Positions 25,916 through 34,960 of a DNA stretch of 64,000 nt are shown here, piece by piece. A model generated the notes under the pieces. That model was not told the origin of the DNA, did not search any database, and worked only from the letters and a program-made list of their open reading frames with translations. How positions within the stretch are numbered: the stretch's first letter is position 1; every line of letters begins with the position of its first letter. Position numbers and translations under genes: made by a program. Source of the DNA: Pseudomonadota bacterium (GTDB taxonomy: Bacteria; Pseudomonadota; Gammaproteobacteria; Burkholderiales; Burkholderiaceae_B); contig JAEWHK010000052.1 of the NCBI GenBank assembly GCA_023387815.1, positions 1 through 64,000 of the forward strand, written 5' to 3'.

Positions 25916-26608
25916 TTAGTTTGTCTCGGAAAGTCGGCTTAACTTCTGTTTGTTGGCAATGCTGCGCCTTGCGTGTTCACGACACAGTGACTCCACGCGT
26001 GTGCCTTCACGCAGACCGATTGCATCAAAAATTGCCTCATGATCTTCCTGGGCGCGGGTAAAAAACTCCAGTTCGATTTCAGGATAGTCCCCAATCGATC
26101 CCAAGTTACCTGCACGCGCGAATACGGTTCGTGAAACAGTCTGCATAGATTCAGCGAGATGTGAATTGTTTGCTAGTGTGATCAGGGCGTCATGGAACTG
26201 CTTATTGTTTTCTGCCCAGGATTCAGCAAACTGATGTCGCGTATCACGTGTCCAGGATGAAATAAGTTCTCGACCATTCTCCACGAGCTTGCCCAGCGCA
26301 GTTAAATCCTTATTTGAAATCCCTGCCTCTGCAATACGCCGGGCAGCATAGCCTTCCAGAACACCGCGCAGTTCCAGCGCTTCAGTCACCTCGTCCATAT
26401 TGATTTCGCGTACGCGAAATCCCTGGCGTCCTGATTTTTCCACATAACCCAGGCGTTCCAGCTCGCCCAAAGCCAGGCGTAATGGCGTTCTAGAGACTTT
26501 GAGTTCTGCTGAAAACTCCACTTCCTTTATACGAGAGCCGGCAGGCAATGTCCCTTTCAGGATTCGCCGGCGCAATTCTTCGGTAACAGATCGGATCAGT
26601 GTAGACAT
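25916..26608 (-). CDS. GntR-family regulator with FCD effector domain
   Basis: This 230-residue regulator has its winged helix at about 5-70 (RILKGTLPAGSRIKEVEFSAELKVSRTPLRLALGELERLG) and a helical FCD domain at about 75-215. Putative metal ligands are present (for example HDALITLANNSHL and DHEAIFDAI), unlike the degenerate FCD at 6107. It lies downstream of the NicX-like/membrane/Bug operon on the same strand and is the best local candidate to bind the TGCATGCA sites upstream of that operon. The ligand is probably a carboxylic acid, by family. Confidence 0.9.
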   Translation of the reverse strand: MSTLIRSVTEELRRRILKGTLPAGSRIKEVEFSAELKVSRTPLRLALGELERLGYVEKSGRQGFRVREINMDEVTEALELRGVLEGYAARRIAEAGISNKDLTALGKLVENGRELISSWTRDTRHQFAESWAENNKQFHDALITLANNSHLAESMQTVSRTVFARAGNLGSIGDYPEIELEFFTRAQEDHEAIFDAIGLREGTRVESLCREHARRSIANKQKLSRLSETN

Positions 26609-26696
26609 TCGGTTTTAATATGACTGGCCAGCGCTTTTCTGGCTGGATATAGGGGGCGTGACGCGTTTCAGATTTCGAACGATACGTCCGGACCCC

Positions 26697-26737
26697 TCGG
26701 GCAATGCCCGATTATAGCCAGAAAGTCCAATGCTCAA
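26697..26737 (-). promoter_or_regulatory. Promoter and palindrome upstream of the GntR/FCD gene
   Basis: On the minus strand there is TTGAGC (26737-26732), a 15-base spacer and a perfect TATAAT (26716-26711), immediately followed by the perfect 6-base inverted repeat TCGGGC-ATT-GCCCGA (26711-26697). A palindrome at the transcription start suggests autoregulation. The short spacer and lack of a T-run argue against a strong terminator reading. Confidence 0.35.
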
Positions 26738-26740
26738 TAC

Positions 26741-27727
26741 TCAATCCACCTTTGCACCAATCTCCTGTACGACTGTCCCCAGACGTTGCTTTTCTGCTGC
26801 CGTAAATGATTGGAACTGCTCAGGGGACATGGGGGAAGGCTCGGCGCCGCGATCACGCAATCGCTGTTCCGTCTCCTTCTGCGTAAGTACTTCGTTGATT
26901 GCAGTATTCATTTTTGTTATGACTTCAGGTGGAGTGCTGGCGGGCGCATAGAGGCCATCCCACGCGTAAAACTCAAAACCTTTCAGTCCCGATGCATCCA
27001 TAGTTGGAACGCCGGGCAACGATGGACTGGGTTTCTTGCTTGTCACGGCAAGCGCCTTGAGTCTGCCTGATTTCGTCTGTGATATCACATTCGGTGTCAC
27101 GTCGATAATAAAATCGATTCGTCCACCGATGATATCCGTGACTGCGGCAGCATTACCTTTATAGGGTACATGTGTGATTTCCAGTCCAGTCTGTTTCTTG
27201 AACATTTCGCAGGCAAGATGTGATGACGTACCATTTCCTGCCGAGCCACAGGTCAGGGGCTTATCATTTGATCGATATGCCAATATGTCCTTGAGCGAAC
27301 TGATTTTCTTTGCATTGTCTGCGGCTACAACCATGGTGAGCTCAATAGTAGAGAAGCGTCCGACAGCCTTGAGTTGCTCGGGTTTGTATCCCACCGATTT
27401 GTAAAGGCTATGGTTAATGGCCTGTGTTCCGTTAGTACCGTATAAAAATGTATAACCATCCGCCTTGGCTCGCGCAACAGCTGCGCTTCCAATATTTCCC
27501 CCAGCGCCTGGCTGGTTTTCAGCAACGATGCTCTGTCCGAGCTGCCGGCCTAACGGGTCGGCAACCAGTCGGGCCAGTGTATCTCCGCCACCTCCTGCGG
27601 CAAAAGGCACAATCAAGGTTATTGGACGTTCTGGCCAGGTAGCCGCTGCGTCAGCGGCAAGGGCGGGGGAGGCAAATAGTACTGCTGTGATGCCAGCAGC
27701 AAGCTTTATTGATATTAAGTGTCTCAT
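26741..27727 (-). CDS. Bug-family substrate-binding protein
   Basis: This 328-residue periplasmic binding protein has a signal peptide (MRHLISIKLAAGITAVLF, cleaved after ALA). VPFAAGGGGDTLARLVADP, VAENQPGAGG and VPYKGNAAAVTDIIGGRID are Bug landmarks. ATG 27727 has GAGGA upstream; ATG 27739 would overlap the preceding stop as ATGA and is a close alternative. It is the third gene of the operon begun by the NicX-like enzyme at 29709, suggesting it captures that enzyme's substrate. No tctAB is adjacent. Confidence 0.92.
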   Translation of the reverse strand: MRHLISIKLAAGITAVLFASPALAADAAATWPERPITLIVPFAAGGGGDTLARLVADPLGRQLGQSIVAENQPGAGGNIGSAAVARAKADGYTFLYGTNGTQAINHSLYKSVGYKPEQLKAVGRFSTIELTMVVAADNAKKISSLKDILAYRSNDKPLTCGSAGNGTSSHLACEMFKKQTGLEITHVPYKGNAAAVTDIIGGRIDFIIDVTPNVISQTKSGRLKALAVTSKKPSPSLPGVPTMDASGLKGFEFYAWDGLYAPASTPPEVITKMNTAINEVLTQKETEQRLRDRGAEPSPMSPEQFQSFTAAEKQRLGTVVQEIGAKVD

Positions 27728-27735
27728 TACTATCC

Positions 27736-28152
27736 TCATTTTGGGAAGAGATTTTTATGATTGATTAACTGCATCATTGCACTGCTTACCGCAAGCATCA
27801 AAAATGCATACATTTGCACACTTTGCGTTGCCGGCATGAACAGAATCAGCTGTTCACTAATCAGACAGATCGGGAACATGAATAACCACATTGAGCCTGT
27901 AATCAAGAGTGCTTTTGCGCGCGACTCGCTATGCCCGGAGTTTGAAATATGCCATACGCTCATGAGTATCATCACAGCGAAACTGCAAGGAAAGGCGAGA
28001 GCATGCGACAAGGAATAAACTGACGACAGTTTTGTGAGAAGATTGGCCTGCGCACATTGGCTCAGCCAGAGCAACGCTTCCACTCTATGAGCGTCAATTC
28101 CTGCCGCCAGCCAGCACCCGATCAAGCCCAGGCAAGCGTTCGCGGGAGCCAT
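27736..28152 (-). CDS. Four-helix integral membrane protein of unknown function
   Basis: This 138-residue hydrophobic protein is not recognised by family. Likely membrane segments are at about 3-20, 45-69, 80-105 and 108-131, with a basic C-terminal tail (HKNLFPK). It starts 3 bases after the NicX-like gene and its TGA overlaps an ATG of the Bug gene, so it is almost certainly a real member of that operon. Size and helix number resemble TctB, the small membrane subunit that normally accompanies Bug proteins, but I see no motif that proves this and no tctA is present. No strong ribosome site; coupling is likely. Confidence 0.6.
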   Translation of the reverse strand: MAPANACLGLIGCWLAAGIDAHRVEALLWLSQCAQANLLTKLSSVYSLSHALAFPCSFAVMILMSVWHISNSGHSESRAKALLITGSMWLFMFPICLISEQLILFMPATQSVQMYAFLMLAVSSAMMQLINHKNLFPK

Positions 28153-28155
28153 GGT

Positions 28156-29709
28156 TTAGCCGCCGCAGCAATTGCCCTTAAGCGGGCTGGAAGAGATGCC
28201 ACTATGATTGCAACAACCACCTTTCCACCATTGAGCGCCTTCGCCAGAGCAATACTTGCCATCGGCCTCCACCATCTTCATGAACATGGGATGGTAATTG
28301 CGGCAGACCTCGAGTTCTGTTTTGACCCAATGTAGCGGGTCTTTTGCATAGTGATCCCAGTAGTCGCCGTGCATATTGATGCCTGGAACAGCAGGATTCC
28401 AGCTTTCATCCAGCCAAAGATCAGGATCTCCGTATTTCGAACAAAGTTTGCGTATTGCCGGATCATCCAGCGCCTGCAAACGGCCGTTTTCGATTATGTT
28501 CTCGTTGTCGCCCGAACGCTCAACATGATAGGTCGGAAAATATAGGTGAAGATGCCAATGCCCCACCAAATGTCCTGCTCTGGCTGCTTCCCGTTCTGTC
28601 ATAGACGAAATGATGGTGCCAAAGCCCATATGAATCACGCCTGAGCGCACTCTTTCGTAGAGACAGTTGACGAATCCGGATGGAAAATCCTTCCTGGGGC
28701 GATGGATGTGCGGATTCGTGCCGATGGAGGCTTCCCACCAGTGCATAATCCCTTTATCTGGAAAACCTGGATACTGAATATCCTTGGTTTTTTCCATAAC
28801 TTCCCGCAACCGGTTTCCAAACTCGCCACCTTCATTGATTTTCACAATCTTCGAATTCTCAACGATCAGCTGGGTCCAGTCGCAGGGTGCAATATGATTG
28901 GTCGTGCCAGCTATCACGCCGCAGCCGTCTTCCTTGGTTGGATGAAAAAGCCAAGGGCGGCCGGTTATATGTCCGGGCAAGTACGTCTTGCCAAAGTGCT
29001 CGTTGCCACGCCAGGTTCTTGAAACAAGGTCCGGCGCGTAGTATTCGCGTTGTTTATCCCAGTATTCGTCGTGGTTGGTGAACGAGATATCTGTTCCCTC
29101 GGGATCTGTAATGCGAACTCGTTTCGCACTGCGTATGCGGTCCCAGGTCCATTTATCCATCGCATTCACGACTTCTATCGGCATGGCGTGCGCTGGTGAG
29201 GCAAGTATTTCAGGCGTAATGAACGGCATGCGCTGAATTTTTACCAGTCTTTCAGCCAGAACCGGACCTCCATAGCCCATCAATATCTTGTCGTATATCT
29301 GCCGCTTCTCCTCTTCTTCCCACATGTCCATCCATTCGGCCAATTCCTTGGTACGAAACAGATAGTATTCGACCTCGTCCGCGCCGACCCACTGTTTGAT
29401 CGGACCTCGATCAATGTATTTGATGTCATATTTGACTTTGTACTTCTGCAGGATTTTCTCGCAGGCTTTGATGGTCAGTTCGCTATGCCAGTTGTCAACG
29501 CGGAGCAGGACTCGCTCTCCTTCTTTCAGGTCCCAGCACGCATTTAGCCCGTGATTGTAAGGACGCTGTGCGACATGCTCCAGATAAGGCAATAACTGAT
29601 CTTCGTGATTGATCTCGACAAACGGTGGGCAGCGTGGTGGACGCTTTCCACGAAGTGGCGGCGCATCGTAATGAGGGACTCCTTCCAATTTTTTTGATGG
29701 GGTATCCAT
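28156..29709 (-). CDS. M29 aminopeptidase/NicX-like putative metalloenzyme with Cys-rich tail
   Basis: This 517-residue cytoplasmic protein is not a standard member of any family I know. RVRITDPEGTDISF (197-210), DGCGVIAGTTNHIAP followed by IVENSKIVKINEGGEF (about 261-296), EASIGTNP (Glu326), VIHMGFG (His360) and GHWHLHLYF (His384, 386 and 388) line up with the order of motifs and metal ligands in M29 aminopeptidases and the related 2,5-dihydroxypyridine dioxygenase NicX. The final 20 residues hold CC (499-500) and CC (514-515), a possible extra metal or Fe-S site. A GGAG Shine-Dalgarno stands 8 bases before the ATG. First gene of an operon with a membrane protein and a Bug protein, suggesting hydrolysis or ring cleavage of an imported acid. 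Fold is likely, reaction unknown. Confidence 0.7.
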   Translation of the reverse strand: MDTPSKKLEGVPHYDAPPLRGKRPPRCPPFVEINHEDQLLPYLEHVAQRPYNHGLNACWDLKEGERVLLRVDNWHSELTIKACEKILQKYKVKYDIKYIDRGPIKQWVGADEVEYYLFRTKELAEWMDMWEEEEKRQIYDKILMGYGGPVLAERLVKIQRMPFITPEILASPAHAMPIEVVNAMDKWTWDRIRSAKRVRITDPEGTDISFTNHDEYWDKQREYYAPDLVSRTWRGNEHFGKTYLPGHITGRPWLFHPTKEDGCGVIAGTTNHIAPCDWTQLIVENSKIVKINEGGEFGNRLREVMEKTKDIQYPGFPDKGIMHWWEASIGTNPHIHRPRKDFPSGFVNCLYERVRSGVIHMGFGTIISSMTEREAARAGHLVGHWHLHLYFPTYHVERSGDNENIIENGRLQALDDPAIRKLCSKYGDPDLWLDESWNPAVPGINMHGDYWDHYAKDPLHWVKTELEVCRNYHPMFMKMVEADGKYCSGEGAQWWKGGCCNHSGISSSPLKGNCCGG

Positions 29710-29740
29710 TTTTGTCTCCTATGATCATTTTGGGATTTAT

Positions 29741-29792
29741 TGCATGCATTTTATAGTAAAAATATCATAAATGAAATATTTTGCATGCAAAA
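29741..29792. promoter_or_regulatory. Twin TGCATGCA operators flanking an AT-rich promoter
   Basis: Two palindromes lie upstream of the NicX-like gene: TGCATGCA at 29741-29748, and the perfect 14-base palindrome TTTTGCATGCAAAA at 29779-29792. Their centres are 41 bases apart, close to four helical turns, so they are on one DNA face. Between them, on the minus strand, is TATAAA, a possible -10. The layout fits a dimeric repressor bound on both sides of a promoter; the GntR/FCD protein at 25916 is the candidate. The rest of 29793-30006 shows no gene. Confidence 0.55.
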
Positions 29793-30006
29793 ATAATACA
29801 AGAGCAACATTTTGTATTCAGACGAATCGATCGGAGTTCAATTTCAACAAGTGAAGCTGGCAGCCGAAGTGATCAAGCCCAACTCGTCATTGTTGGCCGC
29901 GTGGCTTGAAATCGACAAAAAGGGGAACGCTAACAATGTGTTCTTATATCTGTATATTTTTTATTGTTCTGGAGATTGAAAAAGGAACAGTTGCAAGAGG
30001 AGATGG

Positions 30007-30555
30007 TCACTCGGTTAGCTGCAAATCATCGATCGCTACGAGGTGCGCGAAATCGGATTCGAGTAGTGCGAGAGTGACGTTATAGATATCCAGTGCACTA
30101 ACCTGCGTACCTTCCAGGTCGAAACTGATAACCGCATCTTTCACAACACGCATTTCGAATCCGAGGTCAGAACCCATTCTGACTGTAGAGCTCACACAAA
30201 ATCCCGCGACAGCACCGACTACAGTTAGCCTGGATAGGTCTTTGCTTTTCAAGTGAGAAAGTAAACTGGAGGAGCTAAAGGCAGAAGAGGTGTTTTTTAT
30301 GAATACAGGTTCTCCCGGCAGTTCAGCGAAGAGGGAGATGACCTGTGCTTGTGAAGAATCCTGATGGAGAAGCGAACCAGCTTCAACGCTATGGTGGCGC
30401 ACATGCAGGACTGGTTTGCCAGCATCTCTGAATTTTGCAAGAATAATCTGCATATTCTCGATGCAATTAGTTGGGTAATAGTTCACGCCGCGCTGAATCC
30501 GTTCCAGAACAAAATTCTGCATATCGATAATCAGCAATGCATCTGACATTCTCAT
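30007..30555 (-). CDS. Isochorismatase-family cysteine hydrolase
   Basis: This 182-residue hydrolase has the catalytic triad visible: Asp11 (IIDMQN), Lys87 (IKNTSSAF) and Cys120 (VAGFCVSSTV). Members hydrolyse amides such as nicotinamide, N-carbamoylsarcosine or ureidoacrylate, or the ether of isochorismate. It lies 64 bases downstream of a LysR gene on the same strand. Context near the NicX-like operon and the hydantoin genes leaves N-carbamoyl or amide hydrolysis attractive, but nothing fixes the substrate. Cytoplasmic. Confidence 0.86.
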   Translation of the reverse strand: MRMSDALLIIDMQNFVLERIQRGVNYYPTNCIENMQIILAKFRDAGKPVLHVRHHSVEAGSLLHQDSSQAQVISLFAELPGEPVFIKNTSSAFSSSSLLSHLKSKDLSRLTVVGAVAGFCVSSTVRMGSDLGFEMRVVKDAVISFDLEGTQVSALDIYNVTLALLESDFAHLVAIDDLQLTE

Positions 30556-30619
30556 TCTCCTATAGATATCAGCATTCTATTCAGTTTTTCATAGGGCAGG
30601 GAGATCTGTTTCCCACCTC

Positions 30620-31504
30620 TCATGATTCACCTTTACCCGATTGCTCGTGCCTGATAATTCGCCGCACGCCGCTTATGAATTGCTTTTCCAGGGTACTGGG
30701 TGGCCCCTGTTCGCGGTAAATGACGACAAGATCCAGCGTCACGGCGGGCTCCAGATGGCGATAGCGGCTCTTGTCTTTCAGTACGAATCGGGCAGTGAAT
30801 TCATCAACGATAGCCAGACGGTCCTCGTATTCTGCAAGTGCAGCGGCAACGTAATAGGTCTCGACCTTCACCTGATCTGTGAATTGTTGCGGAATGGCCA
30901 GGGATTCTATGATGCGGGTCACCGGGTCACCAGGCGAATACGTGATCATTTTCCTGAAGTCGATAGCACGCGGGCTATCCTGCTTCTTGTGTTGTGGTCC
31001 GGCCAGAACCATATTTATTTTTGCAATGGTGGAGTGCACGCAATCGGGATAGTCATCGGGCGTGAACGTCAAGGCAATATTGATTTCGCGAGAGCGTAAC
31101 TTGCGGACCAGTTCCATTTCGTGTCCCGTAGTTATTTCAATATTGATATCGGGATATCGCTGTCGAATGCTGGAAATGGCCTGTGGAACCAGATGCAGTC
31201 CCAGACTGGGCAGGCAGCCGAGTTTGAGGGCGCCTGCCGGATGATGATGAATATTGGCAGCCAGCGCACGAATATGATCAAGCTGGTGCATCATTTTCTC
31301 GATTTCGGGTGCGAGTGACTGTGCTTCGGGCGTCAATTTGAGTCGGCCTTTGACCCGTTCAAAAAGCTTGAACCCCAGTTGCAGTTCTGCGTGACCCAGC
31401 GTTTTGCTGACGGCGGATTGCGAAATATTCAATAGCTTTGCAGCCCGACTGACCGAGCCGGTGGTAAGGATCGCATGAAAGATTTCAATATGCCTGAGTT
31501 TCAC
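30620..31504 (-). CDS. LysR-type transcriptional regulator
   Basis: This 294-residue LysR protein starts at the GTG at 31504 (KLRHIEIFHAIL follows, GGAG 6 bases upstream), which restores the usual LysR N-terminus; an ATG 66 bases earlier adds an atypical extension. HTH at about 1-60 (ILTTGSVSRAAKLLNISQSAVSKTL), effector domain 90-285. It is divergent from the peptide ABC operon at 31644 and upstream of the isochorismatase gene on its own strand, so it may control either. In the 139-base gap, CTCCGGGGTAT and ATACCCGGAG form an inverted pair over the two ribosome sites. Confidence 0.9.
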   Translation of the reverse strand: MKLRHIEIFHAILTTGSVSRAAKLLNISQSAVSKTLGHAELQLGFKLFERVKGRLKLTPEAQSLAPEIEKMMHQLDHIRALAANIHHHPAGALKLGCLPSLGLHLVPQAISSIRQRYPDINIEITTGHEMELVRKLRSREINIALTFTPDDYPDCVHSTIAKINMVLAGPQHKKQDSPRAIDFRKMITYSPGDPVTRIIESLAIPQQFTDQVKVETYYVAAALAEYEDRLAIVDEFTARFVLKDKSRYRHLEPAVTLDLVVIYREQGPPSTLEKQFISGVRRIIRHEQSGKGES

Positions 31505-31643
31505 TCTATCTCCGGGGTATGACTTTTTCTCATGGATGATATAACTTTTTTCCTTTGCATACCAGTTCAATTGCCTTCAGAATAAGCCACTAGGCACGAA
31601 TATTGCGTATGCCATTACTGCGTGTGATACCCGGAGAACCGTT

Positions 31644-33152
31644 ATGATCAGATTTCGTTCGCTAGTGAAGATTGCGATTGCTGCAGCCTGTACCCTGAGT
31701 GTGGCTCAGGCCGGTGCCAGTCAGTTCCGATTGGGCCTTTCAAAGGATTTGCTGACTTTTGATCCTATCGCATCCAGCGATAATCCATCAATCTGGACGC
31801 AGTTGCTGATTTATGATCAACTGGTCAGGCCTTCAGCCGATGGCACCAAAATCGAGCCAGGTCTGGCAGACAAATGGGAAATCTCACCAGACGGCAAAAC
31901 CTACACCTTTCACTTGCGAGATGGAGCGAAGTTCAGTGATGGCAAACCGGTAACACCAGAGGATGTCATTTTTTCGCTCAAACGGGCAGCCGGCGAGAAG
32001 TCTGGCTGGGCACGCTTTTTCAAACCGATTACGGGATATGAAAAAGTAGATGACCAGACCGTGAAACTGAGTCTTGAAGAGCCTTTTACACCCATGCTGA
32101 ACAATCTGGCGTTGTTTCCGGCCTCTGTTCTGCCAGCGGCAGAGCTTGAGCAAAAAGGCGATAAGTTTTTCGATGCACCAGTTGGCAGCGGCCCATTTTC
32201 CTTGAAAGCCTGGGACAAGGGTCAGCGCGTGTCCCTGGATAAAAATCCCAATTACTGGCAACAAGGCAAGCCCGCAATTGATCAGGCAATACTGGAAATC
32301 ATTGGCGATGATAATGCCCGTATCCTGAAACTCAAAGCGGGAGAACTCGATGCAGCGCTGGATATCCCGTTCAATCAGGTAGCCATGCTAAAGAACGACG
32401 CGAATATCAAAACTGATGTCGCCAAGGTTTTTCGCACCGATCTGGTGCAGTTAAATACCAGCAAAAAACCGTTTGATGACGTTCGTGTTCGCCAGGCCCT
32501 AAACTATGCCATTGACACACGTACCCTGATTCAGGGTGTCCTGAAAGGAAATGGAGAGCCAGCCGCTTCTTCGCTCCCCATCATGGCGCATCACAATACG
32601 GATATCAAACCGTATCCGTATGATGTGGCCAAGGCCAAACAATTACTGTCTGAAGCGGGCCTTGCCGACGGATTCAGTGCAACGCTGCTGATTGCGGCTG
32701 GTAATGTCACGGACCGACAAATCGGACTTGTGATACAGAATGCGCTGGCAAAAGTTGGCGTGAAAATCCAGTTGCAGACCATAGAAAGCGGTTCGCAGTT
32801 CACAACAACAAAATCAGGCAACTATGAGATGTCGCTGGCTTTCACTACCAGCGATACGATCGACCCCGACCAGCTGATCGGTTTTACTGCAGTCAATCCT
32901 GAACGTGCGAACGCCTTTCATACTAACTGGAAAAGCGATCGCGTCAACGAACTGTATATCGAGGAGCGCAAAACCGCTGAAGGCGAAGAGCGTGGACGCA
33001 TGTTCAAGGAAATCGAAGCTATTGTGAATAAAGAAGCGCCTTTCATTTTCCTTTATCACCAGGGTGTTCCTTACGCCTATCGTTCCAATGTCGAGGGTTT
33101 TAGCGTCCTTCCGACTTCCAATTATCGGCTTGAGGAAGTCAAGGTCAAATAA
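31644..33152 (+). CDS. Dipeptide/oligopeptide ABC transporter periplasmic binding protein (DppA-like)
   Basis: This 502-residue family 5 solute-binding protein has a signal peptide (about 1-25, ending AGA). LADKWEISPDGKTYTFHLRDGAKFSDGKPVTPEDV is the family signature region (residues about 73-105), and FDDVRVRQALNYAIDT is near 280. It delivers peptides, or other ligands of this class such as opines or glutathione, to the DppBC-like permeases downstream. First gene of a six-gene operon. Confidence 0.94.
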   Translation: MIRFRSLVKIAIAAACTLSVAQAGASQFRLGLSKDLLTFDPIASSDNPSIWTQLLIYDQLVRPSADGTKIEPGLADKWEISPDGKTYTFHLRDGAKFSDGKPVTPEDVIFSLKRAAGEKSGWARFFKPITGYEKVDDQTVKLSLEEPFTPMLNNLALFPASVLPAAELEQKGDKFFDAPVGSGPFSLKAWDKGQRVSLDKNPNYWQQGKPAIDQAILEIIGDDNARILKLKAGELDAALDIPFNQVAMLKNDANIKTDVAKVFRTDLVQLNTSKKPFDDVRVRQALNYAIDTRTLIQGVLKGNGEPAASSLPIMAHHNTDIKPYPYDVAKAKQLLSEAGLADGFSATLLIAAGNVTDRQIGLVIQNALAKVGVKIQLQTIESGSQFTTTKSGNYEMSLAFTTSDTIDPDQLIGFTAVNPERANAFHTNWKSDRVNELYIEERKTAEGEERGRMFKEIEAIVNKEAPFIFLYHQGVPYAYRSNVEGFSVLPTSNYRLEEVKVK

Positions 33153-33185
33153 GATCCCGACACAGGGGTGATATAGGAACGACTC

Positions 33186-34124
33186 ATGATATTGCGTTTT
33201 ATTGTGCTGCGACTGGTGCAGTTGATACCAGTGCTGCTCGGCATAACGATACTTGCATTTCTTCTGCTGCGTGTCATGCCCGGTGATCCGGCCACGCTAT
33301 TGCTGGGCAGCCGCGGCACGGCCGAGGATATTGCCCAGCTGCAACGCCAGCTCGGCCTGGATAAGCCATTGGTGGTGCAATATTTTCAATTTCTGCTTGA
33401 CTGTCTTAAGGGCGATTTTGGTACATCCATTGCCTTTCGCTCGTCTGTGGGACCACTGATCTTTGATCGGCTATGGGTAACGCTGCTTCTAGTGGGATAT
33501 AGCACGGTTATTGCCATTGTGCTGACTATCCCGCTGGCGTTTCTGGCCGCGCTGCGCAAGAACTCGGCCATCGACAATATTATTAAATTCATATTTATCT
33601 GTTTTCTGTCCATGCCCGCATTCTGGCTAGGGATTCTGCTGGTCCTGTTTCTGGCCGTTTACCTGCCTGTGTTTCCGGTATCGGGCCTCGGTCATGGCTT
33701 CTTTGGTCTGCTGCATTCGCTTTTTCTGCCCGCGCTGGTCATCGCACTGAGCACAGCTGCACTCACCATACGGTCGCTCAGAAGTTCTGTGATTGCGGTA
33801 CTGAATGCCGATTATATTGATACTGCCTATGCCAAGGGCATGAGCAGAATGCAGATTCTGCGGCGACATGTGCTGCGTAACTCGCTGCTTTCAACCATCT
33901 CGGTGCTCGGCGTACATACCAGCTGGGTCATCGGCGGTACGGTGGTGATTGAAGCCGTATTTGCATTGCCCGGACTGGGCGGCCTGATGGTCTCCTCGAT
34001 TGCGGCTCGCGACTATCCCATGGTGCAAGGACTGACTGTAACGTTTGCAATCCTGGTTGTGCTGATCAATCTGGCAGCAGATCTGGCTTATGTGATTGCT
34101 GATCCCAGGGTGGAATTATCATGA
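33186..34124 (+). CDS. Peptide ABC transporter permease (DppB-like)
   Basis: This 312-residue inner-membrane permease has about six hydrophobic segments and the N-terminal region typical of DppB/OppB (LRLVQLIPVLLGITILAFLLLRVMPGDPA). The EAA loop is TAYAKGMSRMQILRRHVLRNSL, near residues 217-238. It overlaps the next permease gene by 4 bases (ATGA). Confidence 0.95.
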   Translation: MILRFIVLRLVQLIPVLLGITILAFLLLRVMPGDPATLLLGSRGTAEDIAQLQRQLGLDKPLVVQYFQFLLDCLKGDFGTSIAFRSSVGPLIFDRLWVTLLLVGYSTVIAIVLTIPLAFLAALRKNSAIDNIIKFIFICFLSMPAFWLGILLVLFLAVYLPVFPVSGLGHGFFGLLHSLFLPALVIALSTAALTIRSLRSSVIAVLNADYIDTAYAKGMSRMQILRRHVLRNSLLSTISVLGVHTSWVIGGTVVIEAVFALPGLGGLMVSSIAARDYPMVQGLTVTFAILVVLINLAADLAYVIADPRVELS

Positions 34125-34960
34125 GTGTGATTTCCAGTGGATGGCGCAACAGCCGTCTTGCGCAGAATTATTCGCTTTGGGTTGGCATCCTTCTTCTGCT
34201 GATCCTGATCCTGGTGGCTTACGTCGTGCCAACTGTTTTCAGTATCGATACCTCTGAGATCAATTTCGACAGCAGTCTGCAGGGACCGAATCTGCAATAT
34301 CTTTTCGGCACCGACGATCTCGGGCGGCAGGTTTTGTGGCGCTCCATTGAAGCGCTCAAAACTGACCTGCAGATCGTTGCCGTATGCGTCCTGATCCCGT
34401 TTGTGACTGGTTCCCTGATTGGACTGCTGTCGGGATACATAGGCGGCTGGTTCGATACGCTTGTGATGCGCATTGTCGATATTGTCTGGGCGTTCCCGTT
34501 TTATGTGCTGGTGATTGCAATCGTAGGTTCATTGGGCCCAAGCACTCAGAATATGTATCTTGCGTTTACGCTGGTTGTCTGGATTTCGTTCGCCCGAATC
34601 GTTCGCGGAGAGGTGCTGCTGGTCAAAACCACCGAGTATGTGCAGTCGGCAAGGGTGATGGGCTATAGCCATCTGCGTATTTTGTTTTTGCATATTCTGC
34701 CCAATGTGATTACCCCCGCCATTGTTTTCATGATGGCAGATGTGGTACTCACAATTCTTGCAGTCACATCCCTGGGTTTTCTGGGCCTGGGAATTCAGCC
34801 ACCCACGCCCGAACTTGGCGTCATGATTGCTGAAGGGCGGACTTATATTTTTGATGCCTGGTGGATCTCAGTGTTTCCCGGCATCATGATTATCTATATC
34901 GGGGTGACTTTTTCTCTGTTAGGCGATGGTATTGATAACCAGCTCCGGGTGAAATCATGA
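34121..34960 (+). CDS. Peptide ABC transporter permease (DppC-like)
   Basis: This 279-residue permease pairs with the preceding one. There is a cytoplasmic N-terminus, a first hydrophobic segment at about residues 18-40, the DppC/OppC region FGTDDLGRQVLWRSIEALK near 66-84, and the EAA loop YVQSARVMGYSHLRILFLHILP near 176-197. Both ends overlap neighbours by 4 bases, so translation is coupled along the operon. Confidence 0.95.
   Translation: MSVISSGWRNSRLAQNYSLWVGILLLLILILVAYVVPTVFSIDTSEINFDSSLQGPNLQYLFGTDDLGRQVLWRSIEALKTDLQIVAVCVLIPFVTGSLIGLLSGYIGGWFDTLVMRIVDIVWAFPFYVLVIAIVGSLGPSTQNMYLAFTLVVWISFARIVRGEVLLVKTTEYVQSARVMGYSHLRILFLHILPNVITPAIVFMMADVVLTILAVTSLGFLGLGIQPPTPELGVMIAEGRTYIFDAWWISVFPGIMIIYIGVTFSLLGDGIDNQLRVKS

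Noticed and set aside
26697..26711. TCGGGC-N3-GCCCGA as a rho-independent terminator of the Bug gene at 26741
   Set aside because: No T-run follows on the minus strand, and the hairpin abuts a TATAAT box, so an operator reading fits better.
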